This document shows positions 44,688-53,728 of a DNA stretch of 64,000 nucleotides, in pieces. The notes under the pieces were generated by a model. That model saw nothing but the letters and a program-made list of their open reading frames with translations. It had not been told where the DNA came from and did no database searches. The position numbers were made by a program, and so were the translations under genes. Source of the stretch: Nocardioides scoriae. Its GTDB lineage: Bacteria > Actinomycetota > Actinomycetes > Propionibacteriales > Nocardioidaceae. Every line of letters starts with the position of its first letter. The stretch's first letter is position 1. The stretch is from assembly GCF_900104965.1 (NCBI RefSeq), contig NZ_LT629757.1:3720001-3784000 (forward strand), in the 5' to 3' direction.

Positions 44688-46797
44688 GCTGCCGGGAGCG
44701 TCCGACCTCGCGGACGGCGACGGCGGTCGGCGGCGACCCCGGGCGCCCGGCGGTCGGCGACGACGCCCGGGCCTGAGGGCGCGCTACGGCCGCTACGCCG
44801 GCGGGCCCGACCCGCTCGCGCCGCCGGTCGACCTGGCCGAGGCGCTGGACGCCATCGGCGAGGACGTGATGGCGGGCTACAGCCCCGAGCGGGCGATGCG
44901 GGAGTTCCTGCGCCGCGGGGGCCGCGACCAGGACGGCCTGGACGACCTCGCGCGCCGGGTGGCCGACAGGAAGCGCCAGCTGCTCTCCGAGCACGGCCTC
45001 GACGGCACCCTGCAGGAGGTCAAGGAGCTGCTCGACCGGGCGGTGCTGGCCGAGCGCGGCCAGCTGGCCCGCGACGTCGACCTCGACGACGGCGACCGGG
45101 CGCTGCGCGAGATGCAGCTGGCCAACCTGCCGGCCAGCCCGGCCGCCGCGGTGAGCGAGCTCGCGGCGTACGACTGGACGAGCAGCCAGGCTCGCCAGGA
45201 CTTCGAGAAGATCAAGGACCTGCTGGGCCGCGAGCTGCTCGACCAGCGCTTCGCCGGCATGAAGCAGGCCCTCGAGAACGCCACCGACGAGGACCGCGCG
45301 CGCGTCAACGAGATGCTGCAGGACCTCAACGGCCTGCTGGAGAAGCACCGGCTCGGGGAGGACACCCCCGAGGACTTCGCCGACTTCATGGACCGGCACG
45401 GCGACTTCTTCCCCGAGAACCCCCGCGACATCGACGAGCTGATGGACGCCCTGGCCCAGCGGGCCGCGGCCGCCCAGCGGATGCGCAACTCGATGACGCC
45501 CGAGCAGCGCGCCGAGCTCGACGCGCTGGCCGGGCAGGCGTTCGGCTCCCCGGAGCTGATGGAGTCGCTGAGCCAGCTCGACGACCACCTCCAGGCGCTG
45601 CGACCCGGCGAGGACTGGTCGGGCTCGGAGGACTTCGAGGGCTCCGAGGGGCTCGGGCTCGGCGACGGGACCGGTGTGCTGCAGGACCTCGCCGACCTCG
45701 ACGAGCTCGCCGAGCAGCTCTCGCAGTCCTACGGCGGCGCCCGGATGGACGACGTCGACGTGGACAAGCTCGAGCGGCAGCTGGGCCAGCAGGCGGGCGT
45801 CGACGCGCGCACCCTGGCCGAGCTCGAGCGCGCCCTCAACGAGACGGGCTACCTCAAGCGCAGCTCCGACGGCCAGCTGACGCTCTCGCCCAAGGCGATG
45901 CGCCAGCTCGGCAAGGCGCTGCTCAAGGACGTCGCCCAGCGGATGTCGGGGCGCCAGGGCCAGCGCGACGTGCGCCAGGCCGGCGCCGCGGGCGAGCTGT
46001 CCGGCGCCAGCCGCGAGTGGGCGTTCGGCGACACCGAGCCGTGGGACGTCACCCGCACGGTCACCAACGCGGTGATCCGCACCGCGGGCGAGGGCGGCGA
46101 CGCGCGGGCCGGCGTACGCCTGCAGATCGGGGACGTCGAGGTCCAGGAGACCGAGGCCCGCACCCAGGCGGCGGTGGCGCTGCTGGTGGACACGTCCTTC
46201 TCGATGGCGATGGCCAACCGGTGGGTGCCGATGAAGCGCACCGCGCTGGCGTTGCACCAGCTGATCAGCACCCGCTTCCGCGGGGACGCGCTGCAGGTGG
46301 TGGCGTTCGGCCGCTCCGCCCAGGTGATGGACATCGAGCAGCTGACCGCGCTCGACGCGCAGTGGGACAAGGGCACCAACCTGCACCACGCCCTGCTGCT
46401 GGCCAACCGCCACTTCCGCAAGCACCCGGGCGCGCAGCCGGTGCTGCTGGTCGTCACCGACGGCGAGCCCACCAGCCACCTCGAGCCCGACGGCGAGGTC
46501 TTCTTCTCCTACCCGCCGCACCCGCTCACCGTGGCCTGGTCGGTCCGCGAGCTCGACAACGCGATGCGCCTCGGCGCCCAGACCACCTTCTTCCGGCTGG
46601 GCGACGACCCGGGCCTGGCGCGCTTCCTCGACCAGCTGGCCACCCGCGTGGACGGCAAGGTCGTCAGCCCCGAGCTCGACGACCTCGGCGCCGCCGTCGT
46701 CGGCAGCTACCTCGGCGACCGCGACAGCCGGGGCGGCCGGGGCCGCGGCGAGCCCGGGGGCTGGTTCGGCGGCCGGGGGTCGTGGTTCGGCGGCTGA
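44680..46797 (+). CDS. Large VWA-domain protein (ChlD-like partner of the AAA+ ATPase)
   Basis: 705-residue protein. The N-terminus has the conserved RARYGRYAGGPDPLAPPVDL, then a long acidic helical middle (ELMDALAQRAAAAQRMRNSM), and a C-terminal VWA domain with full MIDAS: DTSFSMAMANRW, GTNLHHAL and VVTDGEPTSH. The end is a Gly/Arg/Trp tail (RGRGEPGGWFGGRGSWFGG). ATG at 44680. The ATPase/OsmC/VWA set is translated as one unit. Role unknown; protein or metal-centre maturation is the best guess. Confidence 0.85.
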   Translation: MPELPGASDLADGDGGRRRPRAPGGRRRRPGLRARYGRYAGGPDPLAPPVDLAEALDAIGEDVMAGYSPERAMREFLRRGGRDQDGLDDLARRVADRKRQLLSEHGLDGTLQEVKELLDRAVLAERGQLARDVDLDDGDRALREMQLANLPASPAAAVSELAAYDWTSSQARQDFEKIKDLLGRELLDQRFAGMKQALENATDEDRARVNEMLQDLNGLLEKHRLGEDTPEDFADFMDRHGDFFPENPRDIDELMDALAQRAAAAQRMRNSMTPEQRAELDALAGQAFGSPELMESLSQLDDHLQALRPGEDWSGSEDFEGSEGLGLGDGTGVLQDLADLDELAEQLSQSYGGARMDDVDVDKLERQLGQQAGVDARTLAELERALNETGYLKRSSDGQLTLSPKAMRQLGKALLKDVAQRMSGRQGQRDVRQAGAAGELSGASREWAFGDTEPWDVTRTVTNAVIRTAGEGGDARAGVRLQIGDVEVQETEARTQAAVALLVDTSFSMAMANRWVPMKRTALALHQLISTRFRGDALQVVAFGRSAQVMDIEQLTALDAQWDKGTNLHHALLLANRHFRKHPGAQPVLLVVTDGEPTSHLEPDGEVFFSYPPHPLTVAWSVRELDNAMRLGAQTTFFRLGDDPGLARFLDQLATRVDGKVVSPELDDLGAAVVGSYLGDRDSRGGRGRGEPGGWFGGRGSWFGG

Positions 46798-46810
46798 GCC
46801 ACCCCGGACC

Positions 46811-46884
46811 CGTGCAACGCTCCGTCACCGGTGGCGCACCCCTGTCCCAGGGGGCACCCACCGACGGCGACGGAGCGTCGCACG
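46811..46884. terminator. Long bidirectional hairpin between VWA and acyl-CoA dehydrogenase
   Basis: CGTGCAACGCTCCGTC (46811-46826) pairs with GACGGAGCGTCGCACG (46869-46884), 15 of 16 positions, and an inner C-rich/G-rich pair (CCCCTG/CAGGGG) closes around TCC. The two genes are convergent, so it can end transcription from both sides. Confidence 0.65.
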
Positions 46885-46900
46885 CGGTGGCGCTCGGCTC

Positions 46901-48028
46901 CTAGCGCACCGGCTCGACGACCTCGTGGTCGGTCAGCGTGGCGGCGAGGTGCGTGGTCTGCTCGCGGCCGTCACCGAGCAGGTGGTCGATCGCGGTCAGG
47001 CGCGAGGTCATGTGGCCCACGGCGTACTCCGCGGTCATGCCGATGCCGCCGTGGAGCTGGATCGCCTCCTGGCCGACGTGGCGCCCGGCCTTGCTGACCT
47101 GCAGCTTGGCGCGGCGGGCGGCCTCGGTGACCAGCTCGGGGCTGGAGCCGTGGTCGGCGATGACCATGGTGGCCCAGGTGACGACGCTGCGGGTGAGCTC
47201 TAGGGAGGTGTACATGTCGGCCGCCCGGAAGGTCAGCGCCTGGAACCGGTTGAGCGTCATCCCGAACTGCTTGCGGGTGGTGAGGTAGTCGGTGGTCAGC
47301 TTCAGCGCCGACTCCATCAGCCCCAGCGCCTCGTGGCAGTAGGCGATCTTGGCCGCGGCGACGACGCGCTCCAGCGCCGCCATGGGGTCGACCGAGCCGT
47401 CGCCGAGCCGGGTGGCCGGGGCGGCGTCGAAGGTGATCCGGGACGCGCGGCCGCCGTCGAAGGTGGCGTACGTCGCGACCTCGACGCCCTCGCCGGGCTC
47501 GACGAGGAACAGCCCGAGGCCGTCGTCGGTCCGCGCCGAGACCACGAGCAGGTCGGCCCGGCCGCCGGCGACCACCGGCTCCTTGACGCCGGTGAGGCGG
47601 CCGTCCTTCTCCACGACGCCCTCGCCGGCCAGGTCCCAGCGGGTGCCGGGCTCGAGCAGGGCCGCGGCGACGACGCGCTCGCCGGCCGAGATCGCGCCCA
47701 GCACGTCCTGCTTCTGCTCGGTGGTGCCGAGCGCGGCGACCAGGCCACCGGCCAGCACGACCGTGTCGACGTACGGCTCGGGGGCGTTGACGCGCCCGAG
47801 CTCCTCGGCGACCACGGCCAGCTCGACCGGACCGGCGCCCATGCCGCCGTCGTCCTCGCTGTAGGGCAGGCCCAGCAGGCCCATCTCGGCCAGGCGGCCC
47901 CACTGCGCCTCGGAGAACCCGGGGTCCTCCGACGTCGCGGCGCGGCGCTGCTCGTTGTCGAAGCCCTTGAGCAGGCCGCGCACGGCGTCGCGCAGGGCGG
48001 TCTGCTCGTCGTCCAGGGTGAAGTCCAT
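46901..48028 (-). CDS. Acyl-CoA dehydrogenase, subunit with QxxGGxG motif
   Basis: 375-residue acyl-CoA dehydrogenase-family protein (MDFTLDDEQTALRDAVRGLL). It has IQLHGGIGMTAEYAVGHMTSRL near the C-terminus but no IYxGTNEI-type ending, so it carries only part of the normal signature set. It lies 18 bp after the other acyl-CoA dehydrogenase on the same strand. In mycobacterial FadE pairs such complementary halves form an alpha2-beta2 heterotetramer for sterol or branched side chains; the same is likely here. Confidence 0.88.
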   Translation of the reverse strand: MDFTLDDEQTALRDAVRGLLKGFDNEQRRAATSEDPGFSEAQWGRLAEMGLLGLPYSEDDGGMGAGPVELAVVAEELGRVNAPEPYVDTVVLAGGLVAALGTTEQKQDVLGAISAGERVVAAALLEPGTRWDLAGEGVVEKDGRLTGVKEPVVAGGRADLLVVSARTDDGLGLFLVEPGEGVEVATYATFDGGRASRITFDAAPATRLGDGSVDPMAALERVVAAAKIAYCHEALGLMESALKLTTDYLTTRKQFGMTLNRFQALTFRAADMYTSLELTRSVVTWATMVIADHGSSPELVTEAARRAKLQVSKAGRHVGQEAIQLHGGIGMTAEYAVGHMTSRLTAIDHLLGDGREQTTHLAATLTDHEVVEPVR

Positions 48029-48046
48029 GTCAGCTCCTTCGTCGGC

Positions 48047-49204
48047 TCAGAGGCCGAGGATCGTGCCGGCGATGATCTGGCGCTGGATCTCGTTGGACCC
48101 GCCGTAGATCGACGCCTTGCGGAAGTTGAGGTAGTTGGGGGCGCTGACGCGGGCCCAGTCGGGCACGTCGGAGTCCTTGCCGGCCCCGGAGGCCAGGGCC
48201 AGCGGCCCGGCGACGTCGACCCACAGCTCGGTCACGGCCTGCTGCAGCTCGGTGCCCTTGAGCTTGAGCACCGAGGAGGCCGGGTGCGGCTTGCCGTCGG
48301 AGGAGTGCGCGACCACGCGCAGCGCGGTCAGCTCCAGCGCCAGCAGCTCGTTCTCGAGCTCGACGACCTTGGCCGCGAGCAGCGCGTCGTCGAGCAGTCC
48401 GCGCTCGGCGGCGACCTGCTTGAGGCTGGCCAGGCGGCGCTTGGTCTGCGCGACCGGGGCGACGCCGACGCGCTCGTTGCCGAGCAGGAACTTGGCCATC
48501 GTCCAGCCCTGGTTCTCCTCGCCGACGAGGTTCTCGCCCGGGACGCGGACGTCCTCGAAGAACACCTCGTTGACCTCGAAGCCGCCGTCGATGAGCTCGA
48601 TCGGGCGCAGCGTGACGCCCTCGGTGTCCATCGGGACCAGGATCATCGAGATGCCGGCCTGCTTCTTGACCTCGGGGTCGGTGCGGCACAGGCAGAAGAT
48701 CCAGTCGGCGTGCTGGCCCAGCGTGGTCCACGTCTTCTGGCCGTTGATCACCCAGTCGTCGCCGTCGCGCACCGCCTTGGTGGTGAGCGAGGCCAGGTCG
48801 GAGCCGGCGTTGGGCTCGGAGAAGCCCTGGCACCACCAGATGTCGAGGTTGGCGGTGGCCGGGAGGAACTTCTCCTTCATCTCCTGGCTGCCGAACTGCG
48901 CGATGACCGGCCCGATCATGCTGGCGTTGAAGGCGAGCGGCGGCGGCACGCAGGCCAGCTCGAGCTCCTCGTGCCAGATGTGGCGCTGCATCGGCGTCCA
49001 GTCCTGGCCGCCCCACTCCACGGGCCAGTTGGGCACGGCGTACCCGGCCTCGTTCATGATCCGCTGGGCGGTGACGATGCCTTCCTTGCCGACGTGTCGG
49101 CCGGCGGCGATCGTGTCGCGCAGCTCCTGCGGGATCTTGGTGGTGAAGAAGGTCCGCATCTCCTCGCGGAACGCGGTCTCCTCCTCGGTGAGGGCCAGCT
49201 GCAT
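48047..49204 (-). CDS. Acyl-CoA dehydrogenase, subunit with IYGGSNEIQ motif
   Basis: 385-residue acyl-CoA dehydrogenase. FAD/substrate motifs are WCQGFSEPNAGSDLASLTTK, VINGQKTWTTLGQHAD and the C-terminal IYGGSNEIQRQIIAGTIL. The QxxGGxG block of ordinary enzymes is absent, which the neighbour supplies. It starts at ATG 49204 behind GGAGC and is the upstream gene of the pair. Substrate class unknown; steroid or other bulky acyl-CoA is inferred from similar pairs. Confidence 0.9.
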   Translation of the reverse strand: MQLALTEEETAFREEMRTFFTTKIPQELRDTIAAGRHVGKEGIVTAQRIMNEAGYAVPNWPVEWGGQDWTPMQRHIWHEELELACVPPPLAFNASMIGPVIAQFGSQEMKEKFLPATANLDIWWCQGFSEPNAGSDLASLTTKAVRDGDDWVINGQKTWTTLGQHADWIFCLCRTDPEVKKQAGISMILVPMDTEGVTLRPIELIDGGFEVNEVFFEDVRVPGENLVGEENQGWTMAKFLLGNERVGVAPVAQTKRRLASLKQVAAERGLLDDALLAAKVVELENELLALELTALRVVAHSSDGKPHPASSVLKLKGTELQQAVTELWVDVAGPLALASGAGKDSDVPDWARVSAPNYLNFRKASIYGGSNEIQRQIIAGTILGL

Positions 49205-49275
49205 GGGGGAGCTCCTGGTGTGGCAGGCGGTGGGATCCCCGTCAGGTTACCGCGCGGTACGAACCGCTCGCGCCC

Positions 49276-49758
49276 TCAGGAGGCGAGCGCCTTCTCGATG
49301 TCGGAGGCGATCTTCTCGGGCTTGGTCGTCGAGCCGTAGCGCTTGAGGACCTGGCCGTCGCGCCCGACGAGGAACTTGGTGAAGTTCCACTTGATCTTCT
49401 CGCCGAGCAGCCCCTTCTTCTCCTCGCGCAGCCACTTGAAGACCGGGTGGGCGGCGTCGCCGTTGACGTCGACCTTCTCGAACATGGGGAAGGAGACGCC
49501 GTAGTTGCGCTGGCAGAACGCGCCGATCTCCTCGTTGGTGCCGGAGTCCTGCTCGCCGAACTGGTTGCAGGGGAAGCCCAGCACGGCCAGGCCCTGGTCG
49601 GCGTACTGCTGGTGCAGCTTCTCCAGGCCCTCGAACTGGGGGGTGAAGCCGCAGGCGGAGGCGGTGTTGACCACCAGGGCCACCTGGCCCTGGTAGGCGC
49701 TGAGCGGCTGCTCCTGGCCGTCGATGGTGGTGGCGGTGAAGTCGCTCAGCGTGGTCAC
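49276..49758 (-). CDS. Glutathione peroxidase-family thiol peroxidase
   Basis: 160-residue protein of the glutathione peroxidase family, Cys type. The peroxidatic Cys is in NTASACGFTPQF, Gln is in FPCNQFGEQDSG, and the Trp/Asn pair is in WNFTKFLV. It reduces hydroperoxides; with no glutathione in actinobacteria the reductant is probably thioredoxin. The GTG at 49758 follows AGGAG. Monocistronic, divergent from the DUF445 gene. Confidence 0.92.
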   Translation of the reverse strand: MTTLSDFTATTIDGQEQPLSAYQGQVALVVNTASACGFTPQFEGLEKLHQQYADQGLAVLGFPCNQFGEQDSGTNEEIGAFCQRNYGVSFPMFEKVDVNGDAAHPVFKWLREEKKGLLGEKIKWNFTKFLVGRDGQVLKRYGSTTKPEKIASDIEKALAS

Positions 49759-49877
49759 GGGTGCTCTCCTGGGGTCGGCGTGCGGGTGGGGGGAACGACG
49801 GGGGTTCGGAGCCCATTCCCCCACGGATGGGGACGGACCGTCCAGGAAGCGGGTGCGGCCCGGTAGTTTCTGCCGAC

Positions 49878-51134
49878 ATGGCCACCCCCCTGATCGCGTC
49901 CGACCCCTCCGCGGACGCGGAGCGCCTGCGGCGGCTGCGCCGGATGCAGGCGGTGGCGCTGGGGCTGCTGGTCCTGGCGGCGGTGGTGTACGTCGCGACG
50001 ATCGGGCGCACCGGCGTCTGGGGCTTCGTCAACGCCGGTGCCGAGGCGAGCATGGTGGGCGCGATCGCCGACTGGTTCGCCGTGACCGCGCTGTTCCGCC
50101 ACCCGCTCGGCCTGCCGATCCCGCACACCGCGCTGATCCCCGAGCGGAAGGACACCTTCGGCACCAGCCTCGAGGAGTTCTTCGCCGAGAACTTCCTCCA
50201 GGAGCAGGTGATCCGCGAGCGGCTCTCCTCGGCCGACGTGGTCGGCCGGCTCGGCACCTGGCTGACCGACCCCGCCCACGCCGACCGCGTGGTCGCGGAG
50301 AGCTCGGTCGCGCTGGCGGTGGGCCTGCGCCGGCTCAAGGACGAGGACGTCGCCGCCGTGGTGCGCGAGGTGATCATCCCGCGCTTCGTCTCCGAGCCGA
50401 TCTCGCCGGTGGCGGGCGGCTTCCTGGCCGAGGTGGTCCGCGACGGCGCCCACCACGGGCTGGTGGACCTCGCCCTCACCGAGGCCCACGACTGGCTGGT
50501 GCAGCACCAGGAGCGCTTCACCCAGGTGATCGGCGAGCGCGCCCCCTGGTGGGCCCCCGACCGGCTCAACGAGGTGATCGTCACCCGGCTGCACCTCGAG
50601 GCGATCCGCTGGGTGGCCGACATCCGCAGCGACCCCGACCACTCGGCCCGCCAGGCGCTCGACTCCTTCCTCGCGCAGCTCGCCGACGACCTCCTGAACG
50701 ACCCCGAGACCCAGGAGCGGGCCGAGAACCTCAAGCAGCGGCTGCTGGAGCAGCCCCAGATGGTGACCACCGGGATGTCGCTGTGGGCGGCCTTCCGCAC
50801 GGCGCTGCTCGACGCGCTGGAGACCGACGACGGTCCGCTGCGCCGCCGCGCCTCCCAGGAGCTGGCTGCCTTCGGCGGCCGGATCGGCACCGACCGCGCG
50901 CTGCACGACCGGCTCGAGGGCTGGGGCGCGGACGTCGTGGTGTGGGCGGTGGGCCGCTACGGCCAGGAGCTGACCTCGGTCATCACCGCGACCATCGCCC
51001 GCTGGGACGGCGAGGAGGCGGCCCGCAAGATCGAGCTGCACGTCGGCCGCGACCTGCAGTTCATCCGGATCAACGGCACCATCGTGGGTGGCCTGGTGGG
51101 CGTCGTGATCCACGCCGTCACACTGGTGCTGTGA
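49878..51134 (+). CDS. DUF445-family membrane protein
   Basis: 418-residue DUF445 (YjiN-like) protein. It has an N-terminal transmembrane helix (ALGLLVLAAVVYVATI), the conserved AEASMVGAIADWFAVTALFRHPLG, a long helical middle, and a C-terminal helix (INGTIVGGLVGVVIHAV) returning to the membrane. ATG at 49878. The stop overlaps the S4 gene by four bases (GTGA). Function unknown. Confidence 0.9.
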   Translation: MATPLIASDPSADAERLRRLRRMQAVALGLLVLAAVVYVATIGRTGVWGFVNAGAEASMVGAIADWFAVTALFRHPLGLPIPHTALIPERKDTFGTSLEEFFAENFLQEQVIRERLSSADVVGRLGTWLTDPAHADRVVAESSVALAVGLRRLKDEDVAAVVREVIIPRFVSEPISPVAGGFLAEVVRDGAHHGLVDLALTEAHDWLVQHQERFTQVIGERAPWWAPDRLNEVIVTRLHLEAIRWVADIRSDPDHSARQALDSFLAQLADDLLNDPETQERAENLKQRLLEQPQMVTTGMSLWAAFRTALLDALETDDGPLRRRASQELAAFGGRIGTDRALHDRLEGWGADVVVWAVGRYGQELTSVITATIARWDGEEAARKIELHVGRDLQFIRINGTIVGGLVGVVIHAVTLVL

Positions 51135-51418
51135 ACCCCTTCCGCAGGAGACAGCGCGAGCGCGCCGACGCCGCGCCGCAGGTCGACGAGGTGCCGATCC
51201 GCGACGAGATGATCCGGCTGGGCCAGTTCCTCAAGCTCGCCAACCTCATCGAGCACGGCTCCGAGGCCAAGACGGTCACGGCCGAGGGCCTGGTCAGCGT
51301 CAACGGCGAGGTCGAGACCCGGCGCGGCCGCCAGCTCGTCGTGGGCGACGTGGTCACCCTGGGCGGGGTCTCCGCCCGGGTGGCGACGGGCGAGGCCGAG
51401 CCGGTCGTCGACTGGTAG
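51131..51418 (+). CDS. S4-domain RNA-binding protein
   Basis: 95-residue protein with one S4 domain. The motif IRLGQFLKLANLIEHGSEAK ...VSVNGEVETRRGRQL is the YbcJ/RqcP-like S4 pattern, in which the loop binds structured RNA. The first 25 residues are basic (NPFRRRQRERAD). GTG overlaps the DUF445 stop. Ribosome-quality or RNA-binding role cannot be told apart here. Confidence 0.85.
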   Translation: MNPFRRRQRERADAAPQVDEVPIRDEMIRLGQFLKLANLIEHGSEAKTVTAEGLVSVNGEVETRRGRQLVVGDVVTLGGVSARVATGEAEPVVDW

Positions 51419-51449
51419 TGCGACCGGCCGGCCCCCCGGCGTACGACGA

Positions 51450-51824
51450 TCAGCGGACGTCGACGAGGTCCACCACGAAGATGAGCGTCTCGCCGGGGGC
51501 GATGACGCCGCCGGCGCCGCGGTCGCCGTAGGCCAGGTGCGAGGGGATGGTGAGGCGGCGACGGCCGCCGACCTTCATGCCCTGGACACCGGTGTCCCAG
51601 CCGCTGATGACCTGGCCGACGCCGAGGCGGAAGTCGAGCGGGGCGCCGCGGTTGTACGACGCGTCGAACTCCTCGCCGGTGGAGTGGGCCACGCCCACGT
51701 AGTGCACCGACACGGTGCTGCCGGCGGTGGCCTCCTTGCCGTCGCCCTCGGTGAGGTCCACGACCTCGAGGTCGGTGGGGGGCGGGCCGTCGGGGGCGTC
51801 GATCTCGGGCTTGTCTGCAGTCAT
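51450..51824 (-). CDS. FKBP-type peptidyl-prolyl cis-trans isomerase
   Basis: 124-residue FKBP domain protein. Motifs are VSVHYVGVAHSTGEEFDASY, VISGWDTGVQGMKVGGRRRL and PSHLAYGDRGAGGVI. There is no signal peptide, so it is cytosolic. The ATG at 51824 (MTADKPEID) was chosen over a longer reading from 51911 that covers the divergent VOC promoter. It speeds proline isomerisation in protein folding. Confidence 0.93.
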   Translation of the reverse strand: MTADKPEIDAPDGPPPTDLEVVDLTEGDGKEATAGSTVSVHYVGVAHSTGEEFDASYNRGAPLDFRLGVGQVISGWDTGVQGMKVGGRRRLTIPSHLAYGDRGAGGVIAPGETLIFVVDLVDVR

Positions 51825-51879
51825 GGCTCCCAGCCTGCCACGCCTTCCCGGGGGCCGTGCAGCGTGGTTGGGTGGAGCG

Positions 51880-52284
51880 ATGGTGCACGGCATCCGCGTC
51901 TCCACGGTCAACCTCAGCTCGTCGGACCCACGTGCGCTGGCGCGGTTCTACGCCGACCTGCTGGGCCTGGAGGACCCGGTCGTCGCGGACCCGACGTGGG
52001 CGGTGCTGCGGGGCGCCGTGGTGCCGCTCGCCTTCGAGCTCGACGAGCACCACGCGCCGCCGGTGTGGCCCAGCGAGCCGGGCCGACCGACCACCCAGGT
52101 GCACCTCGAGGTCCAGGTCGACGACCTCGACGGGGCGCTCGAGCACGCGCTGGCCTGCGGGGCGCGGCTGGCGGCCCACCAGCCGCAGGAGGACGTGCGG
52201 GTGTGCCTCGACCCGGCCGGGCACCCGTTCTGCCTGTGGGTCGACCCCTCGGGGGAGGACCCCGCGGGCGGTGACCCCGCCTGA
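51880..52284 (+). CDS. VOC-family (glyoxalase-like) protein
   Basis: 134-residue vicinal-oxygen-chelate protein with two beta-alpha-beta-beta-beta modules: VSTVNLSSSDPRALARFYAD at the start and TTQVHLEVQVDDLDGALEHA in the second half, ending with GHPFCLWVDPS. The ATG is at 51880. Members include glyoxalases, dioxygenases and resistance proteins; no specific reaction is indicated. Confidence 0.82.
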   Translation: MVHGIRVSTVNLSSSDPRALARFYADLLGLEDPVVADPTWAVLRGAVVPLAFELDEHHAPPVWPSEPGRPTTQVHLEVQVDDLDGALEHALACGARLAAHQPQEDVRVCLDPAGHPFCLWVDPSGEDPAGGDPA

Positions 52285-52291
52285 GCCCGGC

Positions 52292-52723
52292 TCAGGTCTG
52301 GTGGACGTAGGAGTCGAGCTGGTCGCGCTCGAACTCCAGCTGCGTCATCCGGCTCTTGACCACGTCGCCGATGCTGACGACGCCGACCAGCCGGGCGTCC
52401 TCCACGACCGGGACGTGGCGGATCCGGTGCTCGGTCATCAGCGCCATCAGGGCGTCGAGGTCGTGCTCGGGCTCGCAGGTGCGCACCCGCGCGGTCATGA
52501 TCTCCGCGACGGTGGCGCCCAGCACGTCGTCGCGGTCGTGCAGCCGGCGCACCACGTCGCGCTCGCTGACGATGCCCTCGACGGTCGAGCGGTCGCTGCT
52601 GACGACCACGGCGCCGACGTTGTGCTCGGCGAGCAGGGCCACGAGCTCCTGCACGGTCGCGTCCGGCACGATCGTGATGACGTCGTGGCTCGGCTTGTCC
52701 CTGATCACGTCCTTGATCTTCAC
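52292..52723 (-). CDS. Two-CBS-domain protein
   Basis: 143-residue protein made of two CBS domains, first DATVQELVALLAEHNVGAVV and second EHDLDALMALMTEHRIRHVP. CBS pairs bind adenosine ligands such as AMP, ATP or SAM and sense energy state. The ATG start is at 52723 behind GGAGG. It is convergent with the VOC gene, 7 bp apart, and 96 bp separate it from hisN. Confidence 0.9.
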   Translation of the reverse strand: MKIKDVIRDKPSHDVITIVPDATVQELVALLAEHNVGAVVVSSDRSTVEGIVSERDVVRRLHDRDDVLGATVAEIMTARVRTCEPEHDLDALMALMTEHRIRHVPVVEDARLVGVVSIGDVVKSRMTQLEFERDQLDSYVHQT

Positions 52724-52819
52724 GACCAGGACCTCCTCGAGGTCGGCGCTGCGGTCCGTCGAAGGTAGCGCTCCCGGGCGCTCAGCGACAGGGGCGGACC
52801 ACCCGAAGAGGTGAGGTCG

Positions 52820-53689
52820 CTAGTCGCGGTCGCCGGCGGGCTCCCCGCGGCGGGCGCTGAGGTCGTGGACCGTGCCGCCGCGGTGCGGCTCGTCGTGGTC
52901 GGGCACCGAGCCGAGGAAGGCCAGCGCCTGGTCGTGCAGCTTGCCGTTGGTCGCCAGCGCGCTGCCGCCCGTCGGGCCGGCCTCGCCGTCGAGGGAGGTG
53001 AACGACCCGCCGGCCTCGCGCACGATCACGTCGAGCGCCGCCATGTCGTAGATCTCCAGCTCGGGCTCGGTCGCGATGTCGACGGCGCCCTCGGCCACCA
53101 GCATGTAGGACCAGAAGTCGCCGTACGCCCGCGTGCGCCAGACCCGGCGCGACAGCGAGAGGAAGTCCTCGAGCCGGCCGCGCTCGTCCCAGCCGGACAG
53201 CGAGGAGTAGGACAGCGAGGCGTCCTCGATCCGCGACACGTCGCTCACCTGGCACTGGCTGGCCCGCAGCAGCGACTTGCCGGTCCAGGCGCCGCCGCCC
53301 TTCATCGCCCACCAGCGGCGGTTGAGCATGGGCGCCGAGACCACGCCGACCACGACCTCGTCGTCGACCATGAGCGAGATCAGCGTCGCCCACACCGGCA
53401 CGCCGCGCACGAAGTTCTTGGTGCCGTCGATGGGGTCGACCACCCAGCGCCGCTGGCTGTGGCCGGCGGAGCCCTGCTCCTCGCCGAGCACGGCGTCGCG
53501 CGGCCGGGCGCGCGACAGGGTGCGGCGGATGTTCTCCTCGACCGAGCGGTCCGCGTCGGTCACCGGCGTCAGGTCGGGCTTGGTCATCACGTGCAGGTCG
53601 AGCGCCTTGTAGCGGCTCTCCGACGTGGAGTCCGCGTCGTCGGCCAGCACGTGGGCGAGGCGGAGATCGTCGGTGAAGTCGGACGGCAT
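52820..53689 (-). CDS. hisN: Histidinol-phosphatase (inositol monophosphatase family)
   Basis: 289-residue IMPase-superfamily enzyme. Metal and catalytic motifs are GEEQG, WVVDPIDGTKNFVRGVPVWA and the second site YDMAALDVIVREAGG. This sequence is of the actinobacterial HisN type, which removes phosphate from histidinol phosphate. The ATG at 53689 was preferred over a GTG at 53695. The rsgA stop is 39 bp upstream, so it may be in one unit with rsgA and aroA. Confidence 0.85.
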   Translation of the reverse strand: MPSDFTDDLRLAHVLADDADSTSESRYKALDLHVMTKPDLTPVTDADRSVEENIRRTLSRARPRDAVLGEEQGSAGHSQRRWVVDPIDGTKNFVRGVPVWATLISLMVDDEVVVGVVSAPMLNRRWWAMKGGGAWTGKSLLRASQCQVSDVSRIEDASLSYSSLSGWDERGRLEDFLSLSRRVWRTRAYGDFWSYMLVAEGAVDIATEPELEIYDMAALDVIVREAGGSFTSLDGEAGPTGGSALATNGKLHDQALAFLGSVPDHDEPHRGGTVHDLSARRGEPAGDRD

Positions 53690-53728
53690 GGGCACAGGGT
53701 ATGCGTACCCGCGCGCGGCCCGGCCCGC

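Noticed and set aside
42842-46797. Magnesium or cobalt chelatase operon
   Set aside because: AAA+ and VWA proteins resemble ChlI and ChlD only by family; there is no ChlH/CobN and no porphyrin or cobalamin gene near.
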